61,941 bases of DNA from Betaproteobacteria bacterium (GTDB lineage Bacteria > Pseudomonadota > Gammaproteobacteria > Burkholderiales > Rhodocyclaceae). The notes under the pieces were generated by a model. The model was given only the letters and a program-made list of their open reading frames with translations, had not been told where the DNA came from and did not search any database. Location of the stretch: the NCBI GenBank assembly GCA_016208415.1, contig JACQYB010000060.1, positions 1-61,941 of the forward strand, read 5' to 3'. Both the position numbers and the translations under genes were made by a program. Of the stretch, positions 16,701 through 24,983 are shown one piece after another (position 1 is the stretch's first letter; each line of letters begins with the position of its first letter).

Positions 16701-17684
16701 TCAGGTTTCGTCGGTTTCGCCGCTGCCGCAGGCGGCGCGGGCGAGGCGGTCGGCCACGGCGTTCCAGCGCAGCTCGCGCGGGAGCGCTTCGACCAGGATG
16801 ACGGTGGCGGGGCCCTCGTCGAAGGCGCGCAGGCTGGCGTAGAGTTCGTGGGCGTAGGCGCCGGGGTCGGCGGGAGCGAGTTGCCAGTGCAGGCGCGGGT
16901 GGGCGTCCAGGGCCGGGCGGCGGGCGAGCACGGCCACCACACCGCCACGGTCCAGCCACGCGGCGACCACGGCCGCCAGTTCCCGCGGCTCCACCAGGTG
17001 CAGCGGCGTGGCCGGCGCGTAGTGGGCGGCAAGGCTGCCGGGCACGCGGGGGGCGGACGCGTCGGCGCCGGCCTCCGTGGTCACGGGCTCGCCCAGCGCC
17101 GACGACAGTTGCGCCGCGGTCACGGCTCCCGGACGCAACAGCCGCGGCACCGCCCCCGATAGATCGAGGATGGTGGATTCGATGCCCACCGGGCAGGGGC
17201 CGCCGTCGAGCACCAGCCTCACGTTGCGGCCCAGTTCCCGGCGCACGTGCTCGGCGGTGGTGGGCGAGATGCGCCCGAAACGGTTGGCCGACGGGGCCGC
17301 AATGCCGCTGCCGAACGCCTGCAGCAGTTCGAGCGCCAGCGGGTGGCCGGGCACGCGCAGGCCGACGGTGTCCTGCCCGCCGGTGACGATGTCCGGCACG
17401 CTCTCGGAGCGGCGCAGGACCAGCGTCAGCGGCCCGGGCCAGAACAGGCGGGCGAGCTTGACGGCGCCCTGCGGCACTACCCGCGCCCAGCCGGAGAGAT
17501 GGGTGGCGTCGGGCAGATGGACGATTACCGGGTGGTCGGCCGGGCGCCCCTTGGCGGCGAAGATCCTGGCCACGGCGGCGGGGTTGCGGGCGTCCGCGCC
17601 CAGGCCATAGACCGTCTCCGTGGGAAAGGCCACCAGTTCGCCGGCGCGCAGCAGCGATACCGCCTGTATGAGTTCAGCGCGCAT
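16701..17684 (-). CDS. tsaC: L-threonylcarbamoyladenylate synthase (Sua5 type)
   Basis: A 327-residue enzyme that makes threonylcarbamoyl-AMP from threonine, bicarbonate and ATP for the t6A37 modification of ANN-reading tRNAs. The YrdC domain (about residues 1-190) has the KRxxxP-like [11 protein letters not shown] and the [13 protein letters not shown] and SANRFGRIS signatures. A further 130 C-terminal residues, joined by a linker containing SLAAHYAP, form the Sua5 domain, so this is the long Sua5 type rather than short TsaC. The ATG at 17684 overlaps the purK stop by 11 bp, indicating one operon. Confidence 0.93.
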   Translation of the reverse strand: MRAELIQAVSLLRAGELVAFPTETVYGLGADARNPAAVARIFAAKGRPADHPVIVHLPDATHLSGWARVVPQGAVKLARLFWPGPLTLVLRRSESVPDIVTGGQDTVGLRVPGHPLALELLQAFGSGIAAPSANRFGRISPTTAEHVRRELGRNVRLVLDGGPCPVGIESTILDLSGAVPRLLRPGAVTAAQLSSALGEPVTTEAGADASAPRVPGSLAAHYAPATPLHLVEPRELAAVVAAWLDRGGVVAVLARRPALDAHPRLHWQLAPADPGAYAHELYASLRAFDEGPATVILVEALPRELRWNAVADRLARAACGSGETDET

Positions 17685-18825
17685 CGTCGCCGATGCCGAT
17701 GCGGGCGCGGGCGTCCAGTGCCCTCGCCAGGGCGGCCTGGGCGTCTCCATCGACGACGGTGAAATGCCCCATCTTGCGGCCCGGCCGGGCGTGGTGCTTG
17801 CCGTAGAGGTGCAGCTTCAGGCCCGGCACGGCCAGCAGGTCGCCCCACTCGGGTTCGTGTTGCTGCGCCCCGCGCCGGTACCACAGGTCCCCCAGCAGGT
17901 TCACCATGACGGCGGCACTGTGCTGGCGCACCGGCCCCAGCGGCAGGCCGGCCAGCACCCGCACCTGTTGCTGGTACTGGCAGGTGAGGCAGGCGTCCAG
18001 CGTGTAGTGGCCGCTGTTGTGCGGCCGCGGCGCCATCTCGTTGACCAGCAGGCGGCCGCCGGAAATGAAGAACTCCACCCCCAGCACGCCCACGTAGTCC
18101 AGTTCCGCGGCCAGCCCCAGGGCCGCTTCCTCGGCTTCGGCGCGCAACGCGCCGGGGATGCGCGCCGGCGCGATGCTCACGTCCAGGATGCCGTGGCGAT
18201 GGCTGTTCTCCGCCACCGGGAAGGCTGCGGTGGCCCCATCCTCGCCGCGCGCCACCACCACGGACACCTCCGCCTCCAGGGGCAGCAGCCGCTCCAGTAC
18301 GCAGGATTCGCCCTTGAAGCGGCGCAGCGCCGCCTTGGCCTCGGCCACGTTCGCCACCCGCGCCTGGCCCTTGCCGTCGTAGCCGAAGCGGCTCACCTTG
18401 AGCACGGCGGGAAACAGCGCCGGGTCGGCGGACTCGAGGTCCGCGTCGCTGCGGACCACGGCGAAGCGCCCGACGGAGAAGCCACGGTCGGCGAGGAAGG
18501 TCTTCTCGCGGATGCGGTTCTGGGCCACCGCCACCGCTTCCGCCGAAGGGCGCACCGGCATGAACTTGGCGAAGTGCTCCAGGGTCTCGGCGGGGACGTT
18601 CTCGAACTCCGTGGTCACCGCCGCGCACGTGGCAGCCATGCGCTCCAGCGCCACGCTGTCGTCCCAGGCCGCGACCAGGTGTTCGTGGGCCATGGCGCCG
18701 GCGGGGCTGTGGGGGTCCGGGTCGAGCACCACCACGCGGTAGCCCATTTCCCGCGCCGCGATGACGAAAAAGCGGCCCAACTGGCCGCCTCCGAGCATGC
18801 CGAGGGTGGCGGGGGGGAGGATCAA
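17674..18825 (-). CDS. purK: 5-(carboxyamino)imidazole ribonucleotide synthase
   Basis: A 383-residue ATP-grasp enzyme converting AIR, bicarbonate and ATP to N5-CAIR in purine synthesis. It begins MILPPATLGMLGGGQLGRFF, the PurK N-terminal loop. The central ATP-grasp domain includes KVSRFGYDGKGQARV near residue 145, and ISGGRLLVNEMAPRPHNSGH near residue 255 carries the metal and carboxyphosphate site. It follows purE by 43 bp and overlaps tsaC, in an operon folD-purE-purK-tsaC. Confidence 0.97.
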   Translation of the reverse strand: MILPPATLGMLGGGQLGRFFVIAAREMGYRVVVLDPDPHSPAGAMAHEHLVAAWDDSVALERMAATCAAVTTEFENVPAETLEHFAKFMPVRPSAEAVAVAQNRIREKTFLADRGFSVGRFAVVRSDADLESADPALFPAVLKVSRFGYDGKGQARVANVAEAKAALRRFKGESCVLERLLPLEAEVSVVVARGEDGATAAFPVAENSHRHGILDVSIAPARIPGALRAEAEEAALGLAAELDYVGVLGVEFFISGGRLLVNEMAPRPHNSGHYTLDACLTCQYQQQVRVLAGLPLGPVRQHSAAVMVNLLGDLWYRRGAQQHEPEWGDLLAVPGLKLHLYGKHHARPGRKMGHFTVVDGDAQAALARALDARARIGIGDDAR

Positions 18826-18868
18826 GGCAACACCCCGGGTCGGATCGAAAGCGCGCCGGCCATCGCCA

Positions 18869-19384
18869 TCAGTCCAGCTTCATGGCCAGCACGCTCTCAC
18901 TCTGTCGGTCACGAAAGGCTTTCAGGCGTGCGTCGAGCTCCGGATCGGTGGACGCGAGCATCGCCACGGCGAACAGCGCGGCGTTGGCCGCGCCGGCCTC
19001 GCCGATGGCGAAGGTGGCCACCGGCACGCCCTTGGGCATCTGCACGATGGACAGCAGCGAATCCAGGCCGTTGAGGGCGCGCGAGTGCACCGGCACACCC
19101 AGCACCGGCACGGTGGTCTTGGCCGCCAGCATGCCCGGCAGGTGGGCGGCGCCGCCGGCGCCGGCGATGATGGCCCGCAGGCCCCGTTGCGCCGCCGCCT
19201 CGGCATATACGAACAGCAGGTCGGGCGTGCGGTGGGCCGACACCACCCGCGCCTCGAAGGGCACCGCGAACGCTTCCAGCACGCCGGCGGCCGCCTTCAT
19301 GGTCGGCCAGTCAGAACTGGAGCCCATGACGATACCCACCCGCGGGGCCGGATGCTGCTGCAGGGGCTGGTGCGGCTGCGTCAC
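18869..19384 (-). CDS. purE: N5-carboxyaminoimidazole ribonucleotide mutase
   Basis: A 171-residue class I PurE, which converts N5-CAIR to CAIR. The active-site signature [13 protein letters not shown] lies near residue 13, then VSAHRTPD near 45 with the catalytic His, [13 protein letters not shown] near 70 and [21 protein letters not shown] near 105. The likely GTG start at 19382-19384 overlaps the folD stop codon (GTGA), so it is translationally coupled to folD; a later Met is possible but would cut into the first strand. Confidence 0.96.
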   Translation of the reverse strand: MTQPHQPLQQHPAPRVGIVMGSSSDWPTMKAAAGVLEAFAVPFEARVVSAHRTPDLLFVYAEAAAQRGLRAIIAGAGGAAHLPGMLAAKTTVPVLGVPVHSRALNGLDSLLSIVQMPKGVPVATFAIGEAGAANAALFAVAMLASTDPELDARLKAFRDRQSESVLAMKLD

Positions 19385-20250
19385 CGCCGGCCTCCCGCCA
19401 GGGCCAGCGCCCGCTCGGCGCTCACCAGGGTATTGGCCAGCAGCATGGTGATGGTCATGGGCCCGACGCCGCCGGGCACCGGGGTGATCAGCCCGGCCAC
19501 CTCCTTCGCCGACTCGAAGTCCACGTCGCCGCACAGCTTGCCGGAGGCATCCCGGTTGATGCCCACGTCGATGACCGTGGCGCCGGGCTTGATCCTGTCG
19601 CCGGTGATCATCTTCGCCTTGCCCACCGCCGCCACCAGGATGTCGGCGCGCCGGCAATGTCCGGTGAGATCGCGGGTGCGCGAATGGCACACGGTGACGG
19701 TGCAGCTCTGCGCCAGCAGCAGCATGGCCATGGGCTTGCCGACGATGTTGCTGCGCCCGACGATGACCGCCTCGGCGCCGGCGAGCGGCACATTCTCGCT
19801 CTTGAGCATCTCCATGACGCCGGCCGGCGTGCAGGGCACGAAACGCGGATGGCCCTGCATCAGCGCGCCGACGTTCTCGGCGTGGAATCCGTCCACGTCC
19901 TTCTCCGGGGCGACGGCCTCCAGTACCCGGTCGGCGTCGAACTGCGGCGGCAGCGGCAACTGCACCAGGATGCCGTGCACGGCGGGGTCGGCATTGAGCG
20001 CGGCGATGCGTTCGAACACCGCCTGCTGCGCCACGTCGGCGGGGTAGTCGAACTTCAGCGAGCGCATGCCGGCGGCCTCGCAGCCGCGCACCTTGTTGCG
20101 CACATACACGGCAGAGGCCGGATCCTGGCCGACGAGGATGACGGCCAGGCAGGGCTGCACCCCCCGGGCGGTGAGCGCGGCGGCGCGTTCGGCGAGACGG
20201 CCGCGCACCGTAGCGGCCAGGGCGTTGCCATCGAGAATGCGGGCTGTCAT
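19381..20250 (-). CDS. folD: Bifunctional methylenetetrahydrofolate dehydrogenase/cyclohydrolase
   Basis: A 289-residue enzyme that interconverts 5,10-methylene- and 10-formyl-tetrahydrofolate, supplying one-carbon units to purine synthesis, fitting the purE-purK genes that follow. Visible motifs: [14 protein letters not shown] with the catalytic Lys near residue 54, [10 protein letters not shown] near 97, [11 protein letters not shown] near 166 (NADP-binding), and [10 protein letters not shown] near 258. The ATG at 20250 ([11 protein letters not shown]) is chosen because the upstream in-frame residues are not conserved-looking. Confidence 0.97.
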   Translation of the reverse strand: MTARILDGNALAATVRGRLAERAAALTARGVQPCLAVILVGQDPASAVYVRNKVRGCEAAGMRSLKFDYPADVAQQAVFERIAALNADPAVHGILVQLPLPPQFDADRVLEAVAPEKDVDGFHAENVGALMQGHPRFVPCTPAGVMEMLKSENVPLAGAEAVIVGRSNIVGKPMAMLLLAQSCTVTVCHSRTRDLTGHCRRADILVAAVGKAKMITGDRIKPGATVIDVGINRDASGKLCGDVDFESAKEVAGLITPVPGGVGPMTITMLLANTLVSAERALALAGGRR

Positions 20251-20436
20251 GGGAAGGAGGCGGGGAAAAGCGCGGATTTTACCACCCTGCCCAAGGCCAC
20301 AGGCGCCTTGCATGGACCGGCGACAGCGTGTCCCACCGTTGGCGACTGGACCCGCGGACTGTCCGGGAAATGGCCGCCGCAACGAACGCACGCGCACCGG
20401 CGCGCAGCCCCGTGCAGGCCGCTTCTGCCTGGCGTG

Positions 20437-21054
20437 TCACGTGGTCTGGCCCTCCCGGGCGTCGGCACGGCGCCCGGCCTCGAAGGCGCGGCGATTGAGT
20501 TCCACGAACTGCGGCTTGCGGGTTCGGAAACGGGCGAGCACGGCCTCCAGCAGGTTGTCCGCGGGGAACGGGAGGTGGTCGGCGATGGCGCCCAGCATGA
20601 CGGTGTTGCCCAGGCGCAGCTCGCCCAGTTCGCGGGCGATGCCGGTGGCGTCGAAGGCGTGCACCTCGTAGCCCAGGGCGCGCATCTGGCCGACGGGGTC
20701 GGCCGGGTAGTCGTAGAGCCCGCCGTTGACCACCGGCGGCACCAGGCGCGCGGTGTTCACCAACACCACGCCGCCGGGGCGCAGGGTGTGGCACCAGCGC
20801 AGCGCCTCGGCGGATTCGAAGCCCACCAGCAGGTCCGCCTCGCCGGGCGCAATCTGGGGCGAGAGCACCTTCGGCCCGAAGCGCAGGTGCGAGGACACCA
20901 CGCCCCCGCGCTGCGCCATGCCGGCGACCTCGGTCTTCTTCACGTCATGCCCCAGGGCCATGGCCGCTTCGGCCAGGATCTCGGTGGCGGTCATCACGCC
21001 CTGGCCGCCGATGCCGACGACGAGGATGTTGGTGGTGTTGTGGCTGGCTGGCAT
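20437..21054 (-). CDS. iorB: Indolepyruvate:ferredoxin oxidoreductase, beta subunit
   Basis: A 205-residue gamma-type subunit of the 2-oxoacid:ferredoxin oxidoreductase family. VVGIGGQGVMTATEILAEAA near residue 12 is the family N-terminal loop, followed by KKTEVAGMAQRGGVVSSHLRFG. It partners the alpha subunit encoded immediately upstream to oxidise arylpyruvates made from aromatic amino acids to aryl-acetyl-CoA, reducing ferredoxin. The intergenic spacer to iorA contains a REP-like palindrome. The ATG at 21054 (MPASHNTTN) is chosen because the frame upstream is just the translated REP. Confidence 0.94.
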   Translation of the reverse strand: MPASHNTTNILVVGIGGQGVMTATEILAEAAMALGHDVKKTEVAGMAQRGGVVSSHLRFGPKVLSPQIAPGEADLLVGFESAEALRWCHTLRPGGVVLVNTARLVPPVVNGGLYDYPADPVGQMRALGYEVHAFDATGIARELGELRLGNTVMLGAIADHLPFPADNLLEAVLARFRTRKPQFVELNRRAFEAGRRADAREGQTT

Positions 21055-21082
21055 GGGGCGGCGCTGATTCAAAGAGGGTTGC

Positions 21083-21141
21083 GTGGGAGCGGGCTTGCCC
21101 GCGATGACCGCCGCGGCAATCGCGGGCAAGCCCGCTCCCAC
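21083..21141. repeat. REP-like inverted repeat, copy 1 (between iorA and iorB)
   Basis: Arms GTGGGAGCGGGCTTGCCCGC and its complement are separated by a GC-rich loop. It is the same unit as at 23165, 26741 and 40575. It can fold in the iorAB message and could set differential expression of the two subunits. Confidence 0.9.
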
Positions 21142-21148
21142 ACGGCGT

Positions 21149-23011
21149 TCATCCCGGCCTGACGACGCTGGCCGCGTGCAGCGGCTCGGCGTGGACGATG
21201 GCGTCGGGCGCGCAGGTCTGCACGCACAGGTCGCAGCCGGTGCAGGCCGGGGTGTCGATGCGCACGAAGCTCAGGTCCACCTCGCGGCCGCTGGGCTTGA
21301 CCGCCTTCTCGCGGCGCGTGACATGGATGGCGGGGCAGCCCACCTCCACGCAGTTGCCGCAGCCGGTGCAGGCGGATTCCTCGACGCGGTAGGGCCGGCG
21401 CGGCTGGTAGGCGTCGATGAGCACGCAGGGGCGGTCGGTGATGATCACCGAGGGCTCGTCGATCTTCGTCTCCTCCCGCAGCGCCTTGAACAGCGTGGGT
21501 AGCTCGTAGGGGTCCACCACCCGGATGCGCTCGGCCTTCACGCCCAGGGCCTCCACCAGGCGGGCGAAGTCCACCCGCGGTGCCGGCTCGCCGTGGATGT
21601 CGCGTCCCGAGGCGGGGTTGTCCTGGCCGCCGGTCATGCCCACGGCACGGTTGTCCAGCAGCAGCACGGTGACGTTGCCGCGGTTGTAGGTGATGTCCAG
21701 CAGGCCCTGCATCCCCATGTGCAGGAAGGTGGAATCGCCGATCACGGCCACGATGCGCTTGTTGCGGTCGGTCTCGCCGCGGCCCTTGTCCAGGCCCAGG
21801 GCAACGCCCATGGAGGCACCCATGGAGATGGTCGAATCCAGCGCGTGCCAGGGATGGCCGGCGCCCAGGGTGTAGCAGCCGATGTCGCCGGAGACGACGA
21901 TGTTGCGCAACTGCGACAGGGTGTAATACACGCCCAGGTGCGGGCAGGCCACACACAGGGTGGGCGGTCGGGGGAACACCGCCTGCGCCGCTGCACCTGA
22001 GGCGGGCCCATCCTCGCCGGACCACCGCGCCAGCGCCGGGCGCAACACCTGGGGCGAGAGTTCGCCAATGCTGGGGAGCACGTCCTTGCCGTGCACCGCG
22101 ATGCCGGCCGCGCGGAGTTCCAGTTCCAACAGGGGCTCGGTCTCCTCCACCACCACCAGCCGCTCGACCTGGAGCGCCAGGGCACGCACGCGCTCCACGG
22201 GCACCGGGTAGGACAGGCCCAGCCTGAGCACCGGCGCATCGGGGAAGGCCTCGCGCACGTGCATGGCGGCGGGACCGGAGGTGACGAAGCCGAAGCGCTT
22301 GTCCTCTCCCGGCTCGAGCACGTTGAGCGGCGAGGTTTCGGCCAGTTCGCGCAGGCGCCGTTCGCGCTCGTACATCAAGGGAATGCGCCGCGCGGCGTTG
22401 CCAGGGACCATCACCCAGCGCGCCGCGTCCCGGGTGAAGCCGGAAGCGGCGTGGGTCTGCCGCGCCCCCACCGTGACCAGCGCCTTGACGTGGCAGATGC
22501 GGGTGGTGAGCCGCAGCAGCACCGGCACCTGGAAGGACTCGGACAACCGGTAGCCCTCCAGCACCATGTCGTGGGCGTCCTGGGAGTCGGCGGGCTCCAG
22601 CACCGGGATGTGGGCGAAGCGGCCCCAGAAGCGCGAATCCTGCTCGTTCTGCGACGACGACAGGCCGACGTCGTCGGCCACGGCGATCACCAGGCCGCCC
22701 TGCACGCCGGTGAGCGTCAGCGTCATGAGCGCGTCCGAGGCCACGTTCATGCCCACGTGCTTCATGGCGCAGAAGGCCCGGCTACCGGCCATGGACGCGC
22801 CGAAGGCCACTTCCAGCGACACCTTCTCGTTCACCGACCACTCGGTGTAGAGGTCCGGATAGCCGGCCAGCGTCTCCAGCATCTCGGTGGACGGCGTGCC
22901 CGGGTAGGCAGCGGCCACCCGCACGCCCGCCTCCCAGACGGCCCGGGCCACCGCCTCGTTGCCCGACATCAGCAGCCGGCTCTGCGCCGGCGCCGGCATC
23001 ACTGCCGCCAT
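21149..23011 (-). CDS. iorA: Indolepyruvate:ferredoxin oxidoreductase, alpha subunit
   Basis: A 620-residue thiamine-diphosphate enzyme. The N-terminal pyrimidine-binding half has AAAYPGTPSTEM near residue 35. The C-terminal half carries the TPP motif GDSTFLHMGMQGLLDITYNRGN near residue 405. Two [4Fe-4S] ferredoxin motifs, CTGCGNCVEVGCP and CTGCDLCVQTCAP, close the protein (about 555-605), as in archaeal and bacterial IorA. A perfect FNR-type site lies about 60 bp upstream, so anaerobic control is likely. The ATG at 23011 (MAAVMPAPAQS) is chosen; a further in-frame ATG lies at 23071 but would overlap the FNR site. Confidence 0.95.
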   Translation of the reverse strand: MAAVMPAPAQSRLLMSGNEAVARAVWEAGVRVAAAYPGTPSTEMLETLAGYPDLYTEWSVNEKVSLEVAFGASMAGSRAFCAMKHVGMNVASDALMTLTLTGVQGGLVIAVADDVGLSSSQNEQDSRFWGRFAHIPVLEPADSQDAHDMVLEGYRLSESFQVPVLLRLTTRICHVKALVTVGARQTHAASGFTRDAARWVMVPGNAARRIPLMYERERRLRELAETSPLNVLEPGEDKRFGFVTSGPAAMHVREAFPDAPVLRLGLSYPVPVERVRALALQVERLVVVEETEPLLELELRAAGIAVHGKDVLPSIGELSPQVLRPALARWSGEDGPASGAAAQAVFPRPPTLCVACPHLGVYYTLSQLRNIVVSGDIGCYTLGAGHPWHALDSTISMGASMGVALGLDKGRGETDRNKRIVAVIGDSTFLHMGMQGLLDITYNRGNVTVLLLDNRAVGMTGGQDNPASGRDIHGEPAPRVDFARLVEALGVKAERIRVVDPYELPTLFKALREETKIDEPSVIITDRPCVLIDAYQPRRPYRVEESACTGCGNCVEVGCPAIHVTRREKAVKPSGREVDLSFVRIDTPACTGCDLCVQTCAPDAIVHAEPLHAASVVRPG

Positions 23012-23070
23012 GCGCCCCACCCGTTTTCCTTGAAGGTTCGGGAAGTTAAGGGCAGCGGCCTGCGCGCCCA

Positions 23071-23084
23071 TTGATACAGATCAA
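23071..23084 (-). promoter_or_regulatory. FNR/ANR-type binding site upstream of iorAB
   Basis: TTGATACAGATCAA matches the FNR consensus TTGAT-N4-ATCAA at every defined position. It is centred about 66 bp upstream of the iorA start codon and about 234 bp upstream of the divergent sigma54 activator gene, so iorA is the more likely target. Confidence 0.8.
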
Positions 23085-23164
23085 AAGCCGCTCTGGCGTC
23101 CGCCCGTATCGGATGCCGCCGCCTGGGCGCCCCCCGAGCACGCACCGCCTCGGGGGGCACGATA

Positions 23165-23222
23165 TGGGAGCGGGCTTGCCCGCGATTGCGGCAGGTGAAA
23201 TCGCGGGCAAGCCCGCTCCCAC
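23165..23222. repeat. REP-like inverted repeat, copy 2 (between iorA and the activator gene)
   Basis: Same 22-24 bp arms (TGGGAGCGGGCTTGCCCGCG and complement) as copy 1, with a different loop. It sits in the divergent intergenic region between the FNR site and the activator start. Confidence 0.9.
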
Positions 23223-23311
23223 AGAAAAGCCTCCCACGCCAGACCGGTTGCGCGCGTCGGCGCGGCCGGCGCACAATCCTGGCAGTGCCACTGACAATTC
23301 TGACGCACCCC

Positions 23312-24646
23312 ATGGAAATCGAATCGCCTCCGCTGCCCGAACTCGTCTCCTTCCTCGAGACCCTGCCGGTCCCCCACATCCTGTGCAACGCCGAATACCG
23401 CATCCTGGCGGCCAATGCCGCCTACCGGGCGCGCTTCGGCGAGGCCAGGTCCTGTGTCGGGCGCACCTGCTACGAGGTTTCCCATCGCTACCAGGTGCCC
23501 TGCGACCAGGCCGGGGAGACCTGCCCGCTGCGGCGCAGCCTGGCCTCCGGCCAGCGCGAGCGTGTGCTGCATCTGCACCACACGCCCCGCGGCGAGGACT
23601 ACGTCAACCTCGAGTTGTCGCCGCTGCGTGACGTCCACGGCGACATCGCCTATTTCGTGGAAAAGATGGAGCCGCTGGAAACGGCGCGCGAGCGCGCCGA
23701 CAACCCCGTGCTCATCGGTCGCGCACCGGCCTTCCAGCACATGCTGGAAATGGTCAGCCGGGTGGCGCCTTCGGACGCCACCGTGCTGCTGCAGGGCGAA
23801 TCGGGCACCGGCAAGGAGTTGGTGGCCAAGGCCATCCACCAGGGCAGCCGGCGCTCCGACGCCGCCTTCGTCGCCGTGGATTGTTCCGGTCTGCCCGAAA
23901 CCCTGTTCGAGAGCGAGCTCTTCGGCTACGAGCGCGGCGCCTTCACCGGCGCCACCGTACGCAAACCCGGCCTGGTGGAATCCGCCAGCGGCGGCACGCT
24001 GTTCCTCGACGAGGTGGGCGACATCCCGCTGGGCGTGCAGGTCAAGCTGCTGCGCCTGCTGGAGACGGGCAGCTACCGCCGCGTCGGCTCCACCGAGCCG
24101 CGCCAGGCCGACATCCGCCTCATCTCCGCCACCCACCGGCCGCTGCGACGCATGGTGGAGCAGGCCCAGTTCCGCCAGGATCTGTACTTTCGCCTCAACA
24201 CCTTTCCCATCGACCTGCCGCCGCTGCGCGAGCGGCGCGAGGACGTCCCGCCGCTGGTGGAAGCGCTGCTGGCGCGGGTGGCCGCGCGCCGGCGCCTCAA
24301 GGTGGCGCCGGCGGCCATGCGCCGCCTGGTGGACTACGACTACCCCGGCAACGTGCGCGAGTTGCGCAACCTGCTGGAACGCGCCAGCCTCATGTGCGAC
24401 GGCGACGTCATCGAGGAGCGCAATCTGGCCGACGAACTGCTGCAACCCGCCGGACACGCCCCGGCGCCGGTCGCCGCCCGGGACGCCGGCGGGACCTGGA
24501 ACGACATCGAGCGCGCCGCATTCCGCCAACTGGTGGCAAGCCATCAGGGCAGCCGCCGCGCGCTGGCCCGCAAACTGGGCCTGAGCGAACGCAGCCTTTA
24601 CCGCAAGCTCAAGGCGCTCGGGATCAAGGCGGAAGGCGAACGGTGA
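23312..24646 (+). CDS. PAS-domain sigma54-dependent transcriptional activator
   Basis: A 444-residue bacterial enhancer-binding protein. The N-terminal PAS-like domain (about 10-120) has a cluster of cysteines, [15 protein letters not shown] and ETCPLRR, suggesting a metal or redox ligand. The AAA+ domain (about 135-360) has Walker A GESGTGKE, the sigma54-contact loop GAFTGA, Walker B-type [13 protein letters not shown] and the arginine finger region [11 protein letters not shown] Fis-type helix-turn-helix ([23 protein letters not shown]) ends the protein. There is no receiver domain. It is divergent from iorAB, and a near-consensus sigma54 promoter lies 135 bp downstream, facing away, with no gene behind it. 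Start chosen at 23312 ([10 protein letters not shown]). Confidence 0.94.
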   Translation: MEIESPPLPELVSFLETLPVPHILCNAEYRILAANAAYRARFGEARSCVGRTCYEVSHRYQVPCDQAGETCPLRRSLASGQRERVLHLHHTPRGEDYVNLELSPLRDVHGDIAYFVEKMEPLETARERADNPVLIGRAPAFQHMLEMVSRVAPSDATVLLQGESGTGKELVAKAIHQGSRRSDAAFVAVDCSGLPETLFESELFGYERGAFTGATVRKPGLVESASGGTLFLDEVGDIPLGVQVKLLRLLETGSYRRVGSTEPRQADIRLISATHRPLRRMVEQAQFRQDLYFRLNTFPIDLPPLRERREDVPPLVEALLARVAARRRLKVAPAAMRRLVDYDYPGNVRELRNLLERASLMCDGDVIEERNLADELLQPAGHAPAPVAARDAGGTWNDIERAAFRQLVASHQGSRRALARKLGLSERSLYRKLKALGIKAEGER

Positions 24647-24780
24647 CGAACCCTGCCGCTGACAGCCTGGCAATATCGGCATACAAAACTGCCACTACCG
24701 GCAGCACCGCGCGGCATCGACCTCCCCTCTCAATCAGCAATTTCCTGACGGATCAGTGACCTCCGATCCGGCTCGGGTGG

Positions 24781-24796
24781 TGGCACGCTTCTTGAT
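24781..24796 (+). promoter_or_regulatory. Possible orphan sigma54 promoter downstream of the activator gene
   Basis: TGGCACGCTTCTTGAT matches the -24 element exactly and the -12 element except for GA in place of GC. Inverted CGGATC/GATCCG half-sites lie about 20-40 bp upstream as a possible enhancer site. The DNA downstream (to the end of pgm at 24984, convergent) has no plus-strand gene. The rest of 24647-24983 shows no coding region. Confidence 0.4.
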
Positions 24797-24983
24797 ATAG
24801 GCTAGGTTGAAGCGAAGCGATACCCGTTGGCCGGCGCCGGATGGTTCTTGTTCCTCCCTCCGTCTCCTCCGTCCGCTGCTCGTGACGGCCAGTCTGAAGG
24901 GTGCTTCGCTTCCTTTTTTCTTCCTGCCCCCTCCGGCCCCTTCCCCCGCCCGTGTTGAACCGCAGCCTTCACGACTGCCAGCT

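Noticed and set aside
21083-21141. Coding extension of IorB (MGAGLPAIAAAVIAGKPAP)
   Set aside because: This is the translated REP element. The same peptide pattern appears at other copies, and the downstream Met gives the normal IorB start.
23050-23070. Sigma54 promoter for iorA within the divergent region
   Set aside because: A GG-N10-GC arrangement can be found but with poor flanking matches. The perfect FNR site is the better-supported signal.
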